Assembly: GCA_949128115.1 (NCBI GenBank)
Contig: OX421963.1
Location: 35,261,979 to 35,325,978 of the forward strand
Length of the DNA stretch: 64,000 nt
DNA from: Anaspis maculata
Lineage: Eukaryota; Arthropoda; Insecta; Coleoptera; Scraptiidae
Reading direction: 5' to 3'
Positions 11,280 to 22,759 of the stretch are shown piece after piece. Below the pieces are notes generated by a model. That model worked only from the letters and a program-made list of their open reading frames with translations. It was not told the DNA's origin and did no database searches. The number at the start of each line of letters is the position of its first letter. Position 1 is the stretch's first letter. A program made the position numbers and the translations under genes.

Positions 11280-11740
11280 AACTATATCTGTCACTTGGCA
11301 CTTGGCGGTTGTTTTAGTTGTATTTTTGGTGCATTCAGCGTTGCCAACCTATGAACAATGTGCTTTTTTTACTTTTTTTAGTGATTTTCAATTTAGACTC
11401 TTGGCAGTCCTTTGCTTTGATTGACATAAGCGGGGAATGAGCTGTTCTCTCGGTAGCTCCTAGGAGAACGGGCGTGATCACGCGTGAATGTACCCGAAAA
11501 TGCCGCTTCCCCTGTTTTTGAGGGAACAGTTCCTATAGGAACAGTTCACGTGTGCACCGAAAATAGGGCCCCAGATGAAGCCCATTTTGGCGCCTCCACC
11601 ATATTTGCCTGCTGCAGATGTCAATATTCCACCATAATTTTTCATGGTCCTTGATCGCCCAGGAATCGATTAGGACATATTCCTATATATCTTCACGAAG
11701 CTGCACACGGCCAAACCTTTTTTTGACCCTATGCCCCCTG
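11280..11740. other. No feature recognised
   Basis: No gene or clear repeat is visible here. About 11440-11575 has a locally symmetrical, GC-richer stretch around GGGAACAGTTCCTATAGGAA CAGTTCACG, with short inverted words only. Confidence 0.4.
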
Positions 11741-13435
11741 ACTATATCAAGTTATTACCCCATAGACGGCGGGTGCTTTCCACCTAGACGGTACAAATAC
11801 CACCAGACGGCACATGTTCCATGGTGTGGCACAAAATTTTAGGTGATCCAATGAACGGCGCAGAACCGAGTAGGAACCACATACTTAAATAGCTATACCG
11901 CTTATGAACCTATTGCGCATTCTGCCGCGCCGCGTAACAGAAGGAGTTAGAGAATGACGCCATTTTGATGGTTAATTTCCAGTGTATCTCAAAATACCGG
12001 GCTGTATAGGCGATTGACCTTATTGGGGAAAATGGCCGTTTCGTCGAGGAAGTTTTAGAGAATTAATTTTTAGAACTGGTGTAAGTTGCCGTCCGGCAAC
12101 GGCGGTGGTTACGTCAATTGGTGGCATGTCAAAACTGTCACTTTGCTGTCTTGTGCAGTACGCTACAAGCAAACTTTCGTTCCTGTGAACCCTTGGGACC
12201 CCATAGGCTCGTTATTGGGCCCCATGTTGATGACCAGCGTCGTCACAGACCTTTCTCCAAATCATCCATAGCTTCCGCCCAAGGAAGAGCAACAGACTCT
12301 GTCACACCCGCACGGAGGGAAACACACAAGCCCGTCGACCAGCCTGCCAGCCAAGAAAAAATCACCTCGGGCTGGCCGCTGGCCGTGCAGAGTCAACCAC
12401 CACCTACCTTTTTTCCTCGCTTTTTTCTAAAGATTTCCTGCTTCGACTTCAGCTGGAGATCCGCATTTTTCATTCTAACAAGCTCGCCGTAGCTACCTCT
12501 GTGTTCGCGACGTAAACGTTGTCTTTTTTTATCGCAATAATGTAGTGCATTGCTGGGGGCGTAGTCTTTCAGCTGCGCACCTCTGGAGCTAGATCTACAA
12601 ATCTGCTAAATACGCTAACCATTACATGAAATAAAAGACACAAATGCAACCCCTTTTTCAGATTATTTCTACTTGTCAAATTTCCATGTCAATATGTGGG
12701 TATTACAGGTATCCACTAGTGCCCACCTAGGCTACTAGACGTCGGAGTATGTTTTTCTCGCAAAAACGTCCTCGACGATCAAGTACCGAGCTCTACACCA
12801 GGTGGCGTTTTTCTAATGTAAATCGCCTATAGCTACCACAAAATGTCTTAAGGGCCGTGAAACTGATCAAACCTTCTGCAATTTTACGATAGCGATCCAA
12901 TTTTCTCAAATACCATTACGTAAGTCGTAAGTGTATTTAGTTTTCTTAAAATTACAAAATAATTACGTCAAGTTGGATGGTTGGGTGCCACTGTACTCTG
13001 AGTGAACGAAATGTCAAGTGACAGCATTTTGACAGTGTAAATAAACATCACGTAGTTAACCGAACTTTTGGACGCTGGAATGATCGCACACCTTTTCTTC
13101 ATCTGTTGATTCCCACCTGATGTTATTAGTGTTGATTCCACGTACTTTGAGGGGGAAGCAAAATAATATCGTGCTTAGTCAAGTGGCCAAGTAGCGGAGT
13201 GGTGCCTATCCACACCATCCAAAATCCCTAAATAACCATCAAGATGGCGGTGCCCATTATTACAGGTGTCGGACGTCTCTCTTGCGCGGTATAGCTATTT
13301 AAGTATGTGGTAGGAACATAGACGTCCTTGGTAGGAACACGTAAATGGAAAGCACCGTTTGGCACCCGTACATGCGTAAATGGCAGGTGTACCGAACTTG
13401 GGGCTAGGTGGAAAGCACGCAGTTACCCGCGAAAA
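11740..13435. mobile_element. Composite inverted-repeat element hosting a nested insertion
   Basis: Segments near 11745-11990 (GGTGCTTTCCACCTAGACGG, GTAGGAACCACATACTTAAA, TAGCTATACCGC, CCATTTTGATGGTTA) recur inverted at about 13225-13435 (TAACCATCAAGATGGCGG, GCGGTATAGCTATTTAAGTA, TGTGGTAGGAAC, GGCTAGGTGGAAAGCACG). The 830-bp element at 12005-12831 lies between these arms and was presumably inserted later. Exact ends could not be fixed. 12840-13220 carries nothing recognisable. Confidence 0.5.
12005..12831 (+). mobile_element. 830-bp TIR element, copy 1
   Basis: The element runs from TATAGGCGATTGACC to GTAAATCGCCTATA and is present again, inverted and nearly identical, at 54133-54956. The terminal inverted repeat is short (TATAGGCGATT); a TA target duplication is possible but not certain. 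On the minus strand, 12395-12597 is an open segment bounded by TTTGTAG| and |GTAGGTGG that translates to residues including LKDYAPSNALHYCDKKRQR and GELVRMKNADLQLKSKQEIF. That frame is intact in both copies and looks like a captured exon. No transposase is visible. Confidence 0.75.
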
Positions 13436-13439
13436 ATCG

Positions 13440-13865
13440 ACTACTATGCCTACAAGATTTTAAGATATTATGCACATTAGCCACGAACCTGTAACCTGAC
13501 ATTAGCACATTACACGCGATGCATTCTGATTTCTGATTTTCAGAATGGTTTCTTTTATTTGAATAGATTTGAATCAGGATTTTGACGCTATGCACTATTG
13601 TCATTGTCATTGTCATTTGATTTGTCATGATTTTACCGGTGACAGGCAGTTACCGCGACAGCCCATAAGCGCTACAGACCCCAGCCGCGACACGTGGCAA
13701 CGCTGTTCGGCTGTCAAAAAGCAAAATGTCACATCTTGGCGACATAAGAGCGAAATGTGGACCTGCCAATCTGATTCCCCCTGTACCCTTTCGACCATTC
13801 GGCAATGCCGCATCAAAGTGTCAAAATGCACGTGCTCCACAACAATAAGTGCAATTTTACGTTAG
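13440..13865. other. No gene; short (TGTCAT)n tract
   Basis: Unique-looking sequence with a small microsatellite (GTCATTGTCATTGTCATTTG) near 13600. An open frame across it is low complexity and not considered coding. Confidence 0.4.
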
Positions 13866-15024
13866 TAGTACGTATGAATCCATAGTTGGGAGTTACCATG
13901 CCTGTAAAAGTTTGGCCACCCTTTCAAATTTGTTCTTTGAGACCCTTAGAGACATTTAAGAAGGGTGGCCAAAGTGAGTCTCTGGGAAGTTTCCTGCAGG
14001 ACACCGGAAACAAGATGGCGGCTCAAAAATATCGGAAACAATTATAACTCGGCCTTTAGTTGACCTACGAATGAAATTTCGAAGGTTATAACTATATTCA
14101 CCCTTTTGTTGAAGAGCATAGATGATTTAAAAAAATATTGTAGGGTAACAGCACCAGTAAATAAGGGAACTACATTTTTTCCCAATATTTTGCCACGTTT
14201 TTTTCTCGACTGCACTGACTGCACCTAATGTAATGTACAATTGTTTTTTAAGACCTTTGAAGGCAATTTAGACATTTAGACAGGTGGCCCAAGTGAGCCA
14301 CCGGAAAGTTTAACACAAGGCCCCGAAGACAAGATGGGCGACAAGAATATCTAAAATAATTATTATAATTCGGCTCATACTTATTTCATATTCGACCTAC
14401 AAATGAAATGGAAACGATCATCCAATGTTTTACCTTTTGTTGATGAAGATGATAATTACCTAAAACTCTCAATGTAGGGTAACAGCACCAGTAGTGAATG
14501 ATAAATTTCTAAAAAAGTCGAGTTGTTTGCAATTTTTTTTTTTAGCAATTTGAATCAGAGTAACTCGGGTCCTTTCGACTCCAAAATGAATACAGCTATT
14601 AGCCATTGTATCCACGGATTGCTGTAGGTATCTCTTCAGTAATGAATACTTGGAATAAATATTGTCACGATGTCTGCAATAATTCGAAAGTGCAGGAAAG
14701 CCAAAAAACAATGGATTGAGGAGAGGAGGAGCTGTTACCCTACTTTTTTTTCAATTATTCATGTTCTTCAACAAAAGGGACAACATAAATATAGCCGTTT
14801 AAATTTCATTCGTAGGTCAACTAAAGGCCGAGTTATAATTGTTTCCGATATTTTTGAGCCGCCATCTTGTTTCCGGTGTCCTGCAGGAAACTTCCCAGAG
14901 ACTCACTTTGGCCACCCTTCTTAAATGTCTCTAAGGGTCTCAAAGAACAAATTTGGAAGGGTGGCCAAACTTTTACAGACATGGTAACTCCCAACTATAA
15001 TAACACCAAGATTCATACGTACTA
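13866..15024. mobile_element. 1.16-kb modular foldback element
   Basis: TAGTACGTATGAATC (13866-13880) is matched by GATTCATACGTACTA (15010-15024). Inside, TAGTTGGGAGTTACCATG is matched by CATGGTAACTCCCAACTA. About 13885-14160 is nearly perfectly inverted at about 14733-14996. A diverged direct copy of the same module sits between them (about 14250-14495; shared words GTAGGGTAACAGCACCAGTA and GAAGACAAGATGGGCG/GGAAACAAGATGGCGG). Two direct modules therefore face one inverted module. There is no transposase. Confidence 0.75.
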
Positions 15025-15045
15025 TAGTGTCTATTGTTATCGAAC

Positions 15046-15655
15046 ATCGAACAAGTAGAGCACTACAAATATCTAGGAACAATAATTGAAGAGAACGGAA
15101 GACAGGACAGAGAAGTGAGTGAAAGAATTGCTATGGTGCGAAATGGGTGCGAAGAATATACAACTCCCATGGTCCATGAGAAAAACATTTTTCGGGAAGA
15201 AAGAAGTTACAAAGGAAATAAAGGTTGAGGTAGTGAAGAAGATGGTGACTCCAACACTGATTTTATGGGAGCGACTCGTGGACCCTGACAAGAAAGTACG
15301 AGAGTCGAGTGAATGCTGCAGAGACGAGATCCCTACGAAAAATAGAGGGGAAGACAAAAAGGGACAGAATCGGGAACAAGATTTTCAAAGAGCAGTAGTT
15401 AAAGACGAAACCCATGAGAGTGTATGAGGCGAGAGCACAGGGAAGAACTCTCGGAAGAACTAGAAGAGGCAGACCAAGAAAAACCTGGCGGGAAGAGGTG
15501 AGGCATGTAGCGGAGGAGAAGGACATCAGCAGGTGGGAGATCGATGCGTTGATCCAGAACAGGATGGAATGGATGAACAGAACAAGCTGAATTCGGGCCC
15601 TATAGTCTTACACCGAACGGTAGGAAGACTCCGGATTAAGTAAGTAAAAGTAAGT
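15046..15655 (+). pseudogene. Decayed LINE reverse transcriptase C-terminus
   Basis: The segment encodes pieces typical of the C-terminal end of an insect endonuclease-reverse transcriptase: VEHYKYLGTIIEENGRQD and SERIAMVRNG near the start, KVEVVKKMVTPTLI in another frame, then LRKIEGKTKRDRIG...KEQ, an in-frame TAG at 15396-15398, and MRVYEARAQGRTLGRTRRG RPRKTWREEV through a TGA at 15588-15590. At least two frameshifts and one stop show it is dead. The 3' side ends in a TAAG-type simple repeat (AAGTAAGTAAAAGTAAGTG), consistent with a 5'-truncated non-LTR copy. The clade is not certain (RTE-like). Confidence 0.75.
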
Positions 15656-15907
15656 GTATTGTGATTAGGTCTAAACAGCTATGCATGACAGAATAATTAA
15701 TTATTTTTTTCGTTACAGCAGTACGAATTATACAACCTAATTGCTGTTTCAAATGGAGGATATTTGTAAGATCCACGAAACCAACAGGAAGAGCCAAGGA
15801 TGTCAGTACATATGAAAGGAATCGGTAGGTAAAGTCATTGTTTGCGTAAGATTTATACTAACTTACAGTCTACACACACCTGTGTAAGGATTATTAATTG
15901 TATCAAG

Positions 15908-16010
15908 CGTTGAAGTAAATTTCCTCTCATAGTAAGCCTGGTCGCTAAGCCATGTTTTCTTACTAATTTTCCAAGAATCATAGGTGACTTGAGGCGAAAT
16001 TCACTTGAAG
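15908..16010 (-). mobile_element. Foldback MITE, relative of 31395-31504
   Basis: GAAGTAAATTTCCTCTCATA, GCCTGGTCGCTAAGCCA, TTTTCCAAGAATCATAGGTG, ACTTGAGGCGAAATTCACTT resembles the reverse complement of 31395-31504, which shares CTCAAAGTAGGCC-like, GTAGCCACG, CAGGAATCATAGGTGACTTT and the GAAATTTATTC arms. The two copies are of one small family. Confidence 0.5.
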
Positions 16011-16248
16011 GCTCTATATACTACAAGTGTTAGCTTTCCTCAAGTCCAAGTCCTAATGACAAGGCTATATTAATCTCGTAACGTAAGTTATTACATCACT
16101 TTTTGGAATCAACTTCTCCGCAGTTATGCATCATATATTCCACTATTTGCTCAAGTCTCATGTCTGATGTGATCACTGATATATTCATCAACTCCCAGAA
16201 TAATAATATAGCTACCATCGTACGCAAAATAAACGAGGACCGTGTTTC

Positions 16249-16331
16249 ACGCGGAGTGTACTGATTTGATGAATTTTGGCCTTCTGTCACTGACACCAAG
16301 CCAAAATTTATCAAATCAGTACACTCCGCGC
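16249..16331. repeat. 83-bp hairpin
   Basis: CGCGGAGTGTACTGATTTGA TGAATTTTGGC (about 16249-16280) is complementary to GCCAAAATTTATCAAATCAG TACACTCCGCG (about 16300-16331), with one mismatch in the 31-base arms and a loop of 19 bases. It is a tiny MITE or other inverted repeat. From 16332 to 17194 nothing else is recognised. Confidence 0.8.
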
Positions 16332-17626
16332 GAATCACTGTCGAGTATAATTATCGTAATTGTAATGCAGTATGTTCTTTTGTTACAGTAGGAGACCATG
16401 GTGGCCATGAGGTAACCATCACACACCTTACCAGAATTCCACAGAACTGTAGACAACATTCTCAAAGCTTGCCTCATCAAGTCATCACTCCCAGCAGTGT
16501 TAACCGACAATAGCAGCTCATTTGGATCATTGGATCCAGACCCAGAAATAATTAACATCATCATTGATCTCGCTCTGTCTCGTGTTTTATGAAGAGTGCC
16601 ACCTCCTCGTCAACATCTTCACGCCGTTTCCACCACTTTCTTTTATTTACTCTTTTATTCTAGTGTTATTACATTTTTAAGCACTATTATTCTATATTGT
16701 ATTTCTTAGAATTTACATTCCTTTGAAAAATACCTGTCAACGAGGTTGAAAGTTGAAACGTTGGTTGCCAATATACACGGTTTTTTTAAACTGAAATTGT
16801 CTATCATTCCCAAGATTTGAAGAAAAATACTGTAAGAAAACAGACGGGAATCAGGATCCTATGTCGGAGCATGAACAATTGAACTTTCTGTCAATATCAG
16901 GTTCCTCAATGCTTATTTAAGAGTGCTAGAAAAATGTTGTTTGTGTTTTAGAAACAAATATATGTGGGGTGTTGGGTGGGTGTTGGTCAAAGGGTGTTGG
17001 ATTGGCGTACAAACCAAGAGGATGCATTATATTTTGTCAGTGATTTCACCTGTCAGTTCTTCACTTGTCTGTGGGGACTAACCAGAGAGACGGAGAGGGC
17101 GGTGAAAAACAATAGGAAGATTTTGAAAAACAGAAAATCAACTTCTATTTATATTTGAAAAAAGAAATAATGAAATAAAGCCGATGAACCTAAGCAGGGG
17201 TGGATGGGCCAAGGGAGTAAAAGGGAATTTACCCCCTGGGCCGGTGAGATCTATAAAATTTGGGCCGGTAGGATAAAACCAATACTTTTATTCAACAGTG
17301 GAAGTTTTGGGAAGAAAGATGGAGGCCGGGAAAATGAACAAGTTTTCAACGCAGTGCACTCAGCGTCACCTCATGTGCTGATATAACTTTACAACTTGTT
17401 TTCTCAACTTCACAGGGGCCACTCGACAATGGGCATTTTCATTCCATTCTCTTCAGTGAACACACGACCGCTTACAATTTTCCCGAAAGAGACCCAGAAA
17501 TGTATTGAACTACGTTATTCAGACTCGCAAAATATTCGCCGTAATCAGGCCGCAAGACCACAGTTCTGTACACCGACAGTCCGACACTGCATGCTTGTCG
17601 GTATCGGTAGCTAGAAATAAGTAACG

Positions 17627-17955
17627 ATGTTGTTTATTTCTCATCCTAGCTGCCTCGGAACCCCGTTATTGGATACCAATAGGAAAGCGAGCTTTCTGAG
17701 GCTCATTATCGATTTGAAGAACATAGGTATAGTCGAGTATAGAGTTCAAACAAGTGAGTATGCCTTCACGTGCGTGAGTCTCAGTAGCGCATTTTCTCAA
17801 AGAGGCATATTGTGAACGTAAAGAAATTTGGTTGAAGGAGAAACACCATTCCTTGCCCACTTTCTTCACTCGAAACTCATTGTGATATTGTGCTATCAGA
17901 ATGGGGTACTTGCCAATGAAATAGATTTGAATAAAAATTCTTTTACTCATCAATA
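17627..17955. other. Unassigned spacer between arm and tandem array
   Basis: Sequence inside the 5.6-kb element between the outer arm and the tandem array. Short open frames occur on both strands but match nothing recognised and lack a start or splice context that favours one. Confidence 0.3.
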
Positions 17956-17959
17956 TATT

Positions 17960-19460
17960 TTTTTGTTTGAGGGCGGGAGCTGGGAGCGGCGACTAATCAA
18001 CAGTAGTCTATTCTTTCCTATTTTTAGTCGGCTATCCATATAGCGAAAGAATTAGATCGCTATGTCTTCGGGCTCATGTTTTCCATTTATCTCTTACTTT
18101 GAGGGCAGCGTGTGGGGGTGGCAGCATTCTGCAAAGTAACTGTTGCACAGTTTGAGTTGAGAGTTTCTAAATGTTTAAGGAAATATGACAATCAATGAAA
18201 ATTGTAAAAGTGGCATTTTTTGTTTGGGGGCGGGAGCTGGAGGCGGCGACTAATCAAAAGTGGCCTATCTCTTCTCATTTTTAGTCAGCTATCTATATAG
18301 CGGAACAATTTAATCGCTATGTCTTCAGGGTTATCTTTTATATTCATCTCTTATTTTGGGGGCGGCGTGTGGGAGCGGCAGAGTTTGGCAAAGAAATTCT
18401 TCCACCGTTTGAGTTGGGAGTTTCTGAATGTTTGGGGTAACATTAAAATGTAATTCAGTGGAAATTATTGAAAGTTGCACTTTTTTTTTGGGGGTGGAAG
18501 TTGGAGGCGGCGCCATGTCAAAGGTAGCCTATTCTTTCCCATTTTTAGTTAGCTATCCATATAGCGAAAGAATTAGATCGTTATGTCTTCGGGCTTATGT
18601 TTTTCATTCATCTCTCACTTTGAGGGCAGCGCGTGTGGGGGCGGCAGCATTCGGCAAAGTAACTGTTGCACAGTTTGAGTTGGGAGTTTCTAAATGTGAG
18701 GGAAATATGACAATCAGTGAAAATTGTGAAAGTTGCATTTTTTGTTTGTTTGGAGGCGGCAGCTGGAAGCGGCGGCTAATTAAAAGTGGCCTATATTTTT
18801 CCAATTTCAGTCAGCTATCAATATAGTGAAAGAATGAGATTGCTATGTCTTCAGGGTCATGTTTTACATTTATCTCTCACTTTGGGGGCGGCGCGGCGTG
18901 TGGGAGCGGCAGAGTTTGGCAAAGAAATTCTTGCACAGTTTGAGTCAAGAGTTTCTAAATGTTCGAGGTAACAGTATCAGCTAAATCAGTGAAAATTGTT
19001 GGAAGTTGCACTTTTTTCCTTTTGGAGGCGGAAGCTGGAGGCGGCGCCATATCAGAAGTAGCCTATCCTTTTCAATTTTTAGTCAGCTATCCATATAGCG
19101 AAAAACTTGGATCACTTTGTCTTTGGGTTCATGTTTTTCATTTATCTCTTACTTTGGGGGCGGCTTGTGGGAGCGGCAGCGTTCGGCTGAGCAAATGTTG
19201 CACAATTTGAGTTGGCAGTTCCTAAATGTTTAAGGGAACATCTCAATCAGTAACATTTGTGAAAGTTGCACTTTTTATCGTTTGGGGGCGGAATCTGGGG
19301 GCGGCGACTAACCAAAAGTAGCCTATCCTTTCCCATTTTTAGTCAGCTATTTATATACCGAAAGAATCAGATCGCTATGTCTTCGGGTTTATGTTTTTCA
19401 TTTTAAAGTGATTGGGGGCGGTTTTTAGCAGTTTTTTCATGTCGGCGGCGCATATTGATG
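17960..19460 (+). repeat. Six tandem copies of a G-rich 260-bp unit
   Basis: Landmark blocks recur at about 17969, 18225, 18490, 18751, 19022 and 19284, that is every 256-272 bases: (G)GGGGCGGGAGCTGGAGGCGG, AGTCAGCTATCCATATAGCG, GATCGCTATGTCTTCGGG, TTTGGGGGCGGCGTGTGGGA and CACAGTTTGAGTTGGGAG. The copies are 75-90% alike by eye and the last is partial, trailing into GGGGGCGG fragments to about 19640. The G-rich strand has many GGGG runs. It lies wholly inside the 5.6-kb inverted-repeat element. Confidence 0.85.
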
Positions 19461-19699
19461 ACGGAATGTTTCTTGGCTTACGTTTATAAGTGGCAACTAT
19501 GTATTATTCAAAAAATGAGAACACCAGAGCATCAGGTCTGGTAGAAAGTGCAATATTATGTTATTTCAAGTTTATCGGGGGCGGTTTTCTCTATGTTAGC
19601 GGCGCAATATAGACATCCAATATAGCCTAGCCCTCCTTTGGGAGTGGCAGCTATGTAACAGCGAAAAAATTAGAAAGCTAGGTCGTCTAGTTTGGGAGG

Positions 19700-19790
19700 A
19701 GTTCGAGGAACGGACGGACGGACGGACGGACAAAGCGGTTGCAATAGCGATTTTCATCAAGATGGAAAATGCGCTAAAAAGTTATAGATA
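19700..19790 (+). repeat. (GGAC)n tract with AAAGCG tail
   Basis: GAACGGACGGACGGACGGAC followed by GGACAAAGCGGTTGCAATAG and GATGGAAAATGCGCTAAAAA is a fragment of the dispersed repeat seen at 6560-6850 and 27370-27610. Confidence 0.6.
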
Positions 19791-21030
19791 GATGGATAGA
19801 TGAGACTTACTAGTACTAGTTTAAAATGTGGGATGTATAAGAAGTGAATAAGGCATGGACTATTTACAAAGTCTTAAAACGTCACAGGACTTTTTGGAAA
19901 CTTCTTTTTGTGCAGTGAGGAGTAGGGGCAGCTTCAACAATAACAACCCTGATGCGCAATAATTACTCGCGCCTATTAGAGTCTGCAGTCTGCTAATTCA
20001 CCACTGAATCTCCACCTCACAGTGCGCCTGAACCTTGAATGAGTTTCATGAAAATGACACCAAAAACAGGCTTCGGATCTTTGTAGCCGAACATTAGGGG
20101 AACTGAAATCAAGTTAAAACAAAATCGTACCAGATCCTTAACTCAAATAATATCAAATCTGAGATTTAGTTTACGTCAGAAGTGAAATACTTTAACTTTT
20201 TTTATTATTGGATCACAGTTGATGAGTTTTAGTAGGCAACATCAACTTCTATTAGTACAGTAAAACTGTAAAAAGTATAAAACCATCAAATATTTAACCG
20301 AAAAACATACTACGTAGATTGAAAAATAATTACTCAACTTCGAAAAAATCGTAGTGTCACCCTACAAAATTTTGCGCCTTTTTAAATTCAGGAAATCCTG
20401 GTTTGCTACATAGGTACCTTTTGAATTCTCTTCGAACTGTTCATTACAAGTTTGTATTGTTGCAAAATACAAGGTGTTCACCTCGGAGTTCGCATCATAT
20501 TTCTACAGGGTGTTGAATATTAAACGTAAACAACGTAAACAACGTAAAAAATTTCCAATAATTCAACATAATTATTATGTTCCTATTTGAGTGAATACAA
20601 CATTTTTGTATTTCAACACTAATATCATGAAGATAGATCTCAGCTCTCTACGCAGTTTTTGAATATTCTTCTTTTATTTACAGGGTGATCGAAAAATGAC
20701 AATCAACAACAACAAGTTTTTCAATGATAACTCTTTTCCAGGTCAACCGATTCCCACAATATCAGACTCATGTTGTACTTAAAACTTTAAATATAAAAAC
20801 CTAAAGAGTCGGAATCGACTTCAGACAAACATTCAAAATACAGAGTTGCATCAAAAATGACCCAAATTTGAATGGTACCCGAAATTCCGTTCAAACAAAG
20901 ATGTTTGAAAATCAACTTGCTTTCTAACAGATCATTCATTCCGAACACTTCAAGATTTTTCTTGCTTGTATGAATGTCAAGAATTAAATTTTCTATATCG
21001 TCCAAGAATCCTGATTACAACAGATGGTTT

Positions 21031-21210
21031 TCATGGCTGAATCAGTCCCTTGGGCCTTGGGCAGTTGAAAATGATCGCAACCTAAGCTACAAAAACCAGA
21101 ACAATCACGATTTTTCTGTTACTCTTTTCAACTTATTGTTGTGATTTTCGTAGCGTAGGTAGCGTAGGCTGCGACCATTTTCAGCTGCCCAAAGGACTGA
21201 ATCAGTCATG
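21031..21210. repeat. 180-bp hairpin inside loop
   Basis: CATGGCTGAATCAGTCCCTT, GGGCAGTTGAAAATGATCGC pairs with GCGACCATTTTCAGCTGCCC, AAAGGACTGAATCAGTCATG. Outer words AAGATTTTTCTTGCTTGTAT (about 20950) and ACAAGCAAGAAAAATCTTGG (about 21265) extend the symmetry. It lies in the loop of the 5.6-kb element. Confidence 0.7.
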
Positions 21211-21339
21211 AGAACATACAATTATAATTAGTAGGTATCCTTGGCCAATAATTTTTGACTAATACAAGCAAGAAAAATCTTGGATTTTCATTTACATATT
21301 TTACAATAGAGACTTGTAGCTATAATTTTTTTATATTAG

Positions 21340-21560
21340 GTGTTGAGGGGCGCATCAAGTACTAGCTTATTAGCGCCCTTTTTTCGGTGACTTCCTTCGT
21401 TTTACCTTTTTTCCCTCAACGTGACCGCTCGGTTAGTACACGCCAAAGTATCAGAGGGCGCATAGAGAAAAGCCACCGGCTCCGGCGGGATTTGAACTCC
21501 GGACCTCTTGGTTTAAAGCTACAGACGAAGCCCGCCGATCTATCGCCAGGATAGCTAAAG
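21340..21560 (-). mobile_element. tRNA-derived SINE candidate
   Basis: Read on the minus strand, TGGCGATAGATCGG (about 21537-21550) resembles a pol III A box and GGAGTTCAAATCCC (about 21487-21500) a B box (consensus GGTTCGANTCC), spaced about 40 nt as in tRNA genes. The putative T-arm does not pair (CCGGA against CCGCC), so this is not a working tRNA. The tRNA-unrelated body would run down to about 21340. No poly-A tail or target duplication was identified. Confidence 0.5.
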
Positions 21561-22759
21561 AATTGAGCTATTGAATAGTTTGTACAGAATTCAGAAGGTA
21601 TGTAGCAAACCACAGTTACCTAAGTTTGAAAAGGCGCAAAATTTTGTGGGGTGTGGCATCATCATTTTTGCGAAGTTATTATATTTTTCAATCTACGTAG
21701 TATGTTTCATGGCTTAATTTGGAAGTTTTTGGATGGTTTGATACTTTTTACAGTTTTTCTGTGCTAACAGAAGTTGATGTTACTTACTGAAACTCATTAA
21801 CTGTGATCCAATAATAAAAAAAGTTGAAGTATTTCACTTCTGACGTAAACTAAATCTAAGATTTGATATTATTTGTGTTAAGGATATGGTACGATTTTGT
21901 TTTAACTTGATTTCAGTTCCCCTAATGTTCGGCTACAAAGATCCGAAGCCCGTTTTTGGTGTCATTTTCATGAAACTTATTCAAGGTTCAGGCGCACTGT
22001 GACCTCCAATGGGAACTGCCTGGATGATATGGAAGAAGCAGCACTGTGCTGAATGCCGCCTGAAAATAAAGTCAATTTATTATTATCAGTGTTTATGTAG
22101 AGAACGTAGTTCTAGGTATCTTGTGAACTCTATGCTTGCGGGAAGATTCTAAGCGGTGTTCACTGAAGAGAATGATGACCTAGCTGTCAAGCGCGGCAAT
22201 ACCAAAGAGAATGGAATGAAAATGCCCATACTGTCGAGTGGCCCCTGTGAGGTTGAGAAAACGTACTTAGTCGGACAATATGTTATAAAGTTGGAATGCA
22301 TGAGGTGCTGCTGAGTGCACTGCGTTGAAAACTTGTTCATTCCCAGATCTTTTTTCTCAAAACTTTCATATATTGTAGAATTAAAGTGTTGGTCTTTAGA
22401 AATCTATCTGCCATCGCTCACCAGTAAGTGTCAAATTCTAAAAATTATCAATAAAAGGTAGTCTTCTCACAAAACGTAAAGAAATTCCTTACTGCGGTTT
22501 CGGGAGCGTAAGGGATAAATTATATGTTGAATATTCACTCCTACTCCTTCACCAGAATATTTCACAAGCTTTCACTATTTCACCTCCAACGACGAAAGAC
22601 TGAAGGCTCCCGAAACTGCAGTAATAAATGTTCATAAACGTTTTTCGGGAAGACTCTGCCTTTTATTTATAATTTTTAAAAGTGTTTTTTTATCCTACCG
22701 GCCCTTTCACAAATCTCACCAGCCCAGAGAGAAAAAAGGCCTGGGCCCATCCACCCCCG

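Larger units (their letters stand above)
17195..22759. mobile_element. 5.6-kb long-inverted-repeat element
   Basis: CAGGGGTGGATGGGCC (17195-17210) is matched by GGCCCATCCACCCCC (22744-22758). The pairing continues inward: GGCCGGTGAGATC with GGGCCGGTAGGATAAAA against TTTTTATCCTACCGGCC with GATTTG/CTCACCAG, and 17340-17470 (TTTTCAACGCAGTGCACTCA, AGGGGCCACTCGACA, TCATTCCATTCTCTTC) against 22150-22335. A second inner pair of arms is about 20010-20390 with 21630-22015. Left of the inner arm sits the 260-bp array. No transposase is visible and no target duplication was found. The CAGGGGTGG start would suit a hAT-like element, but that is inference. Confidence 0.65.

Noticed and set aside
13569..13865. 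98-codon frame with HCHCHCH residues
   Set aside because: It translates a TGTCAT microsatellite and is low complexity.
21416..21613. A true tRNA gene on the minus strand
   Set aside because: A- and B-box words are present but the T-stem and acceptor stem do not pair. A SINE is a better explanation.
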